From positions 1-15,158 of the forward strand of contig JBDGRJ010000017.1 of the NCBI GenBank assembly GCA_042218115.1: a DNA stretch of 15,158 bases. Direction: 5' to 3'. The position numbers and the translations under genes are program-made. Source of the DNA: JBDGRJ01 sp042218115 (GTDB lineage Bacteria; Patescibacteriota; Patescibacteriia; Magasanikbacterales; UBA922). How positions within the stretch are numbered: the stretch's first letter is position 1; every line of letters begins with the position of its first letter. Shown piece after piece: positions 12,344 to 15,158 of this stretch. The notes under the pieces were generated by a model. That model was not told the origin of the DNA. It searched no databases and was given only the letters and a program-made list of their open reading frames with translations.

Positions 12344-15158
12344 TGTTTTCTTTTTTAAGCAAAAGAAAAAAACTTAATAAAGTTGTTTTCACTGCAATAG
12401 TTTTAGTTTTTGGATTTCAACTATTAAAACCTGCTACTGTTTTTGCTCAAGGAGGGCCAACCACCGTTATAGAGGATTTACCTCGGAGGATTAAGCAGCA
12501 GACTATAGATAGTGTAACTATGGTAACAATGAACTTTTTATCTAGATTCATAGACAAGATAGCTTATGATACCGCCAAAGCCTTAGCCTCTGGTGCTAGA
12601 GGGAATAAGCCCGTGATTTATCGAGGAAGCCCCGGGGAATATATGAAAAAAACTGCAAGCGAGGCTAGTGCTAGTGCTGTAGATCAGCTATTTAAAGAAA
12701 AATTGGGTTTTGGAATTTGTAAGGTTCCTGATATTAACTTCCGTATGAATTTGCAAGCAGGTTTAAGGCAAATATATGGAGACAGACCACAAGCCGAATG
12801 TGATTGGACCGATGTAAAAAATAACTGGCAAGACTTTAAAGAGAAAAATCCAAATTTAGACCCTGCTAAGGCTGATGATAAGTTTGTGGAGTCTTTTCGT
12901 AAAAATACAGGTTATAGTAAAAGTGGTTTCGGTGTAGCTATGAAATCCACAGCTGCTATAGGCAATACCAAGATAGCAGGAGAGCAAAGGGCAAGACTGG
13001 AAAGGATAGTAAACGAAAGCTTTAAGCCGGTAAAAGATACTATCTCTGGTGATATTTTAACCCCCTCTGAAACAACCGAGGAAGAGTCAAAGTCCGTTAC
13101 ACAAAAGGCTAGAAATGAAGCTCAGAGAGAAGGTATACAGTCTGCTTTAGAGAGTGGCAGTGTAAATGCTATTGCTCATGGAGCTAGTGTATTTGTGAAT
13201 ACTTTAGCTGGTTCACTCCTTGACCAGCTCCTTAATGGTGGGCTTGTTCCTCCTCGAGGGGGGGGTTCTGGTAGCTCTGGAGGAGGCATCGCTAGTGAGT
13301 TTGCAGGTCCAGCTTCAGGATATAGACAGGCGGCAGAGAAAGCTTTCTCCTTTTTGGTTACGAACCCTCCTTCAGTACAGCTAAATCAGATAAATCTGGT
13401 AAATCAATTTTCCACTTGCCCACCTGAGCCTGAGATAAGAGGTAAAAATAATTGTGTGATCGGGCAAGGGTTAGCCCAAGCTATACAAGAAGCAAATACC
13501 GGAGATCCTCTTACTATTGAAGAAGCCCTTGAGCAGGGTCTTATCGAGAATAAACCTATTGTGCCGCCGGATCACTCTTTGGATAAGACCAGAAACTGCT
13601 ATAAACAAGGATACTGCTATTCTAATATCAAAAAACTAAGAAAAGCTAGGATCCTGCCGCTGGGCTTTGAGATCGCGGCCAAAAATGCTGATGCAGACCA
13701 GCTTTCCTGGACCTTAAAGAAAGTGATGGATGGCTTTCAGGACTGTAATCGTGGTCAAGGTCCGATGCGAGATGCTGAGCATCCGTATTGCCATTTGATT
13801 GACCCTAACTGGATAATAAAAGCTCCGGAGACTATGTGTGTAGGCAACAAAGAGCCGGGACCTCAGCTGACTAGATCAGGTAGTGCCAACCGAAAGAAAA
13901 GGTGTGTAAATACTAAATCATGTGTAAAAAGAGGAAGTGACGGCTCCTGCCAAGCCTACGGCTATTGTGTAAAAGAGGAGAGCACTTGGCAGCTGCCCGG
14001 AGAGTCTTGTCCGGCTCAGTACAATACATGTACCACTTACTTTGATGAAGATAATCAGGCCCAGTCTTATCTCTCCAGAAGCTTGGAGTTTGGCGAGTGT
14101 AATGCCGGCAATACCGGCTGTAGAGCCTATAGCTTAGAGAAAAAGAACGGAGATTGGCTTTCTAGTGTGGAGACGATCTCTCAGAGTAACAGTGGAGATC
14201 AAAATCTAAAGTTAAATGAAGGCAGAAATAAAATCGTCCATTTTGATGATGATATTTCCGGCAAAACCTGCTCAAAGGATCAGTGGGGTTGTAGTGAGTT
14301 TTTTGCCGGCAATCTAATAGGCACCTCCACGGTAGAGAAGACCAACGAAAAGATACATCTCAAACAAGCCCCAAGTTATCTAAGCTGTTATGATGCTGAC
14401 CCGTCTACTGCTAAGACCGATCGTCCTCAAACTATAGCCGAGGCCAAATCAGCCTTCAACAACAGCCAGCAGTGTGAAAACTTTGCTTCCGCCTGTGTGC
14501 AAGAAGAGGTAGGATGTAAAGACTGGGATCCTGTCACTCAACCGGGCGATAGCATTCCCGGTAAGATCGGACAAAATACTTGTGCTCGTGAGTGTGTCGG
14601 CTATGGTACATTTAGGCAGAGAGCTACTGAGTTTGACCCTGCTGTCAGCCAAGTCAGCTTTATTCCGGATGACGGGCAGAGCTGTCCGGCTAGATTTGAG
14701 GGTTGTAGTGAGTTTACAAACTTAGCTGAGAGCGGGGCAGGCGGTGAGAGAAGAGAGTATTACACCGAGCTGACCTCATGTGAGAACCCGACCGGAGACA
14801 ACCAAAAGACCTTCTACACCTGGGAAGGAAGAGAAGGAGAAGGGTTCAAACTGCAAAAACATCAGCTAGCAGTGTATGTAGATAATCAGACTTCTCAGCC
14901 GAATGAAGATGACTATACTTACATTCAGAACCTACTAAAGAAAAACTCGATCCCAAACTTTAACCCTAAACAGTTCTTTGCCGAAGGAACTCCCAAATAT
15001 AATTCTTTTGACAAGGATCAACTACAAGATTTTTACAAAAAATGCAACGAAAACAGCTACAAGAAACTAATACAAAACCCACGCAGCCCTGATGCTGCCG
15101 ACCCCGGCTGTAGGGCTTTCTATGATGAGGATGGTAATGCTCACTACAGATTAGCTTC
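12343..15158 (+). CDS. Large secreted cysteine-rich protein (3' end beyond window)
   Basis: The frame is open without a stop for 938 codons to the window edge. A signal peptide is clear: basic KRKK, hydrophobic VVFTAIVLVFGFQLL, and likely cleavage after VFA (residue 35). Residues 36-350 are largely helical, with only two cysteines (126, 153), and end near a Gly/Ser linker (GGGSGSSGGG). From residue 359 on, cysteines are frequent and a short motif recurs: Gly-Cys-[RSK]-[AED]-aromatic at Cys593, 650, 725, 788 and 923. Other striking blocks are CARECVGYGTFRQRATEFD, GCSEFTNL, REYYTELTSC and TFYTWEGREGEGFKL. From memory, similar large proteins are found in many Patescibacteria genomes, sometimes near type IV secretion or pilus-like genes; I cannot verify this here. 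It is likely disulfide-stabilised and outside the membrane, and probably made with the preceding gene through the TAATG overlap. Confidence 0.8.
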   Translation, partial: MFSFLSKRKKLNKVVFTAIVLVFGFQLLKPATVFAQGGPTTVIEDLPRRIKQQTIDSVTMVTMNFLSRFIDKIAYDTAKALASGARGNKPVIYRGSPGEYMKKTASEASASAVDQLFKEKLGFGICKVPDINFRMNLQAGLRQIYGDRPQAECDWTDVKNNWQDFKEKNPNLDPAKADDKFVESFRKNTGYSKSGFGVAMKSTAAIGNTKIAGEQRARLERIVNESFKPVKDTISGDILTPSETTEEESKSVTQKARNEAQREGIQSALESGSVNAIAHGASVFVNTLAGSLLDQLLNGGLVPPRGGGSGSSGGGIASEFAGPASGYRQAAEKAFSFLVTNPPSVQLNQINLVNQFSTCPPEPEIRGKNNCVIGQGLAQAIQEANTGDPLTIEEALEQGLIENKPIVPPDHSLDKTRNCYKQGYCYSNIKKLRKARILPLGFEIAAKNADADQLSWTLKKVMDGFQDCNRGQGPMRDAEHPYCHLIDPNWIIKAPETMCVGNKEPGPQLTRSGSANRKKRCVNTKSCVKRGSDGSCQAYGYCVKEESTWQLPGESCPAQYNTCTTYFDEDNQAQSYLSRSLEFGECNAGNTGCRAYSLEKKNGDWLSSVETISQSNSGDQNLKLNEGRNKIVHFDDDISGKTCSKDQWGCSEFFAGNLIGTSTVEKTNEKIHLKQAPSYLSCYDADPSTAKTDRPQTIAEAKSAFNNSQQCENFASACVQEEVGCKDWDPVTQPGDSIPGKIGQNTCARECVGYGTFRQRATEFDPAVSQVSFIPDDGQSCPARFEGCSEFTNLAESGAGGERREYYTELTSCENPTGDNQKTFYTWEGREGEGFKLQKHQLAVYVDNQTSQPNEDDYTYIQNLLKKNSIPNFNPKQFFAEGTPKYNSFDKDQLQDFYKKCNENSYKKLIQNPRSPDAADPGCRAFYDEDGNAHYRLA

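Noticed and set aside
14449..14652. Minus-strand open frame of 67 codons
   Set aside because: It lies entirely inside the Cys-rich gene, whose frame is open for 938 codons with a signal peptide and repeated motifs.

Overview
The window looks like a chromosomal segment of a Patescibacteria (CPR) bacterium. The reasons are short, tightly packed genes, a RelA/SpoT protein that stops soon after its TGS domain, no visible Shine-Dalgarno sequence at any confident start, and at the right edge a very large secreted cysteine-rich protein of a kind I associate from memory with CPR genomes. UGA is a normal stop: two genes end in TGA and a release factor 2 gene is present, so the recoded-UGA lineages are unlikely. 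I cannot name a phylum or class with confidence.

Layout. Positions 1-125 hold the 3' end of a small or truncated gene with a leucine-rich-repeat-like tail. Positions 126-433 are intergenic; they contain a degraded minus-strand coding remnant and a strong promoter/operator. Positions 434-1738 form an AT-rich operon of a HigB/RelE-type toxin, a HigA-type Xre antitoxin with a long tail, and an unrecognised third gene, with overlapping reading frames. A second copy of the degraded remnant lies at 1775-1846, so related sequences flank the toxin-antitoxin cassette in the same orientation. The minus strand of 1885-2268 is RNase P RNA (rnpB), with a clear promoter and a rho-independent terminator. 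A divergent promoter sharing the same short control region drives a polyprenyl-phosphate sugar-1-phosphate transferase and a GT4 glycosyltransferase (2352-4975). A RelA/SpoT-family gene (4982-6445, minus) converges on these. A divergent promoter region then leads into a tight operon of GT4 glycosyltransferase, prfB, tsaC and a membrane-anchored DUF4015 putative glycoside hydrolase (6587-10547), followed by rsmA (10586-11416). The last part holds a membrane-anchored protein with DxDxDG calcium-binding-type repeats and a duplicated C-terminal module. It overlaps by one base the start of the large secreted Cys-rich protein, which runs off the window at 15158.

How the genes fit together. Cell-surface glycan assembly (sugar-phosphate priming enzyme, two GT4 enzymes, DUF4015 protein) is interleaved with translation and stress housekeeping (RF2, TsaC, RsmA, RNase P, RSH). 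The toxin-antitoxin cassette is the most obviously accessory segment. The two genes at the right edge look like an extracytoplasmic system of unknown role. Together with the three-gene toxin-antitoxin operon they are the best candidates here for undescribed biology.
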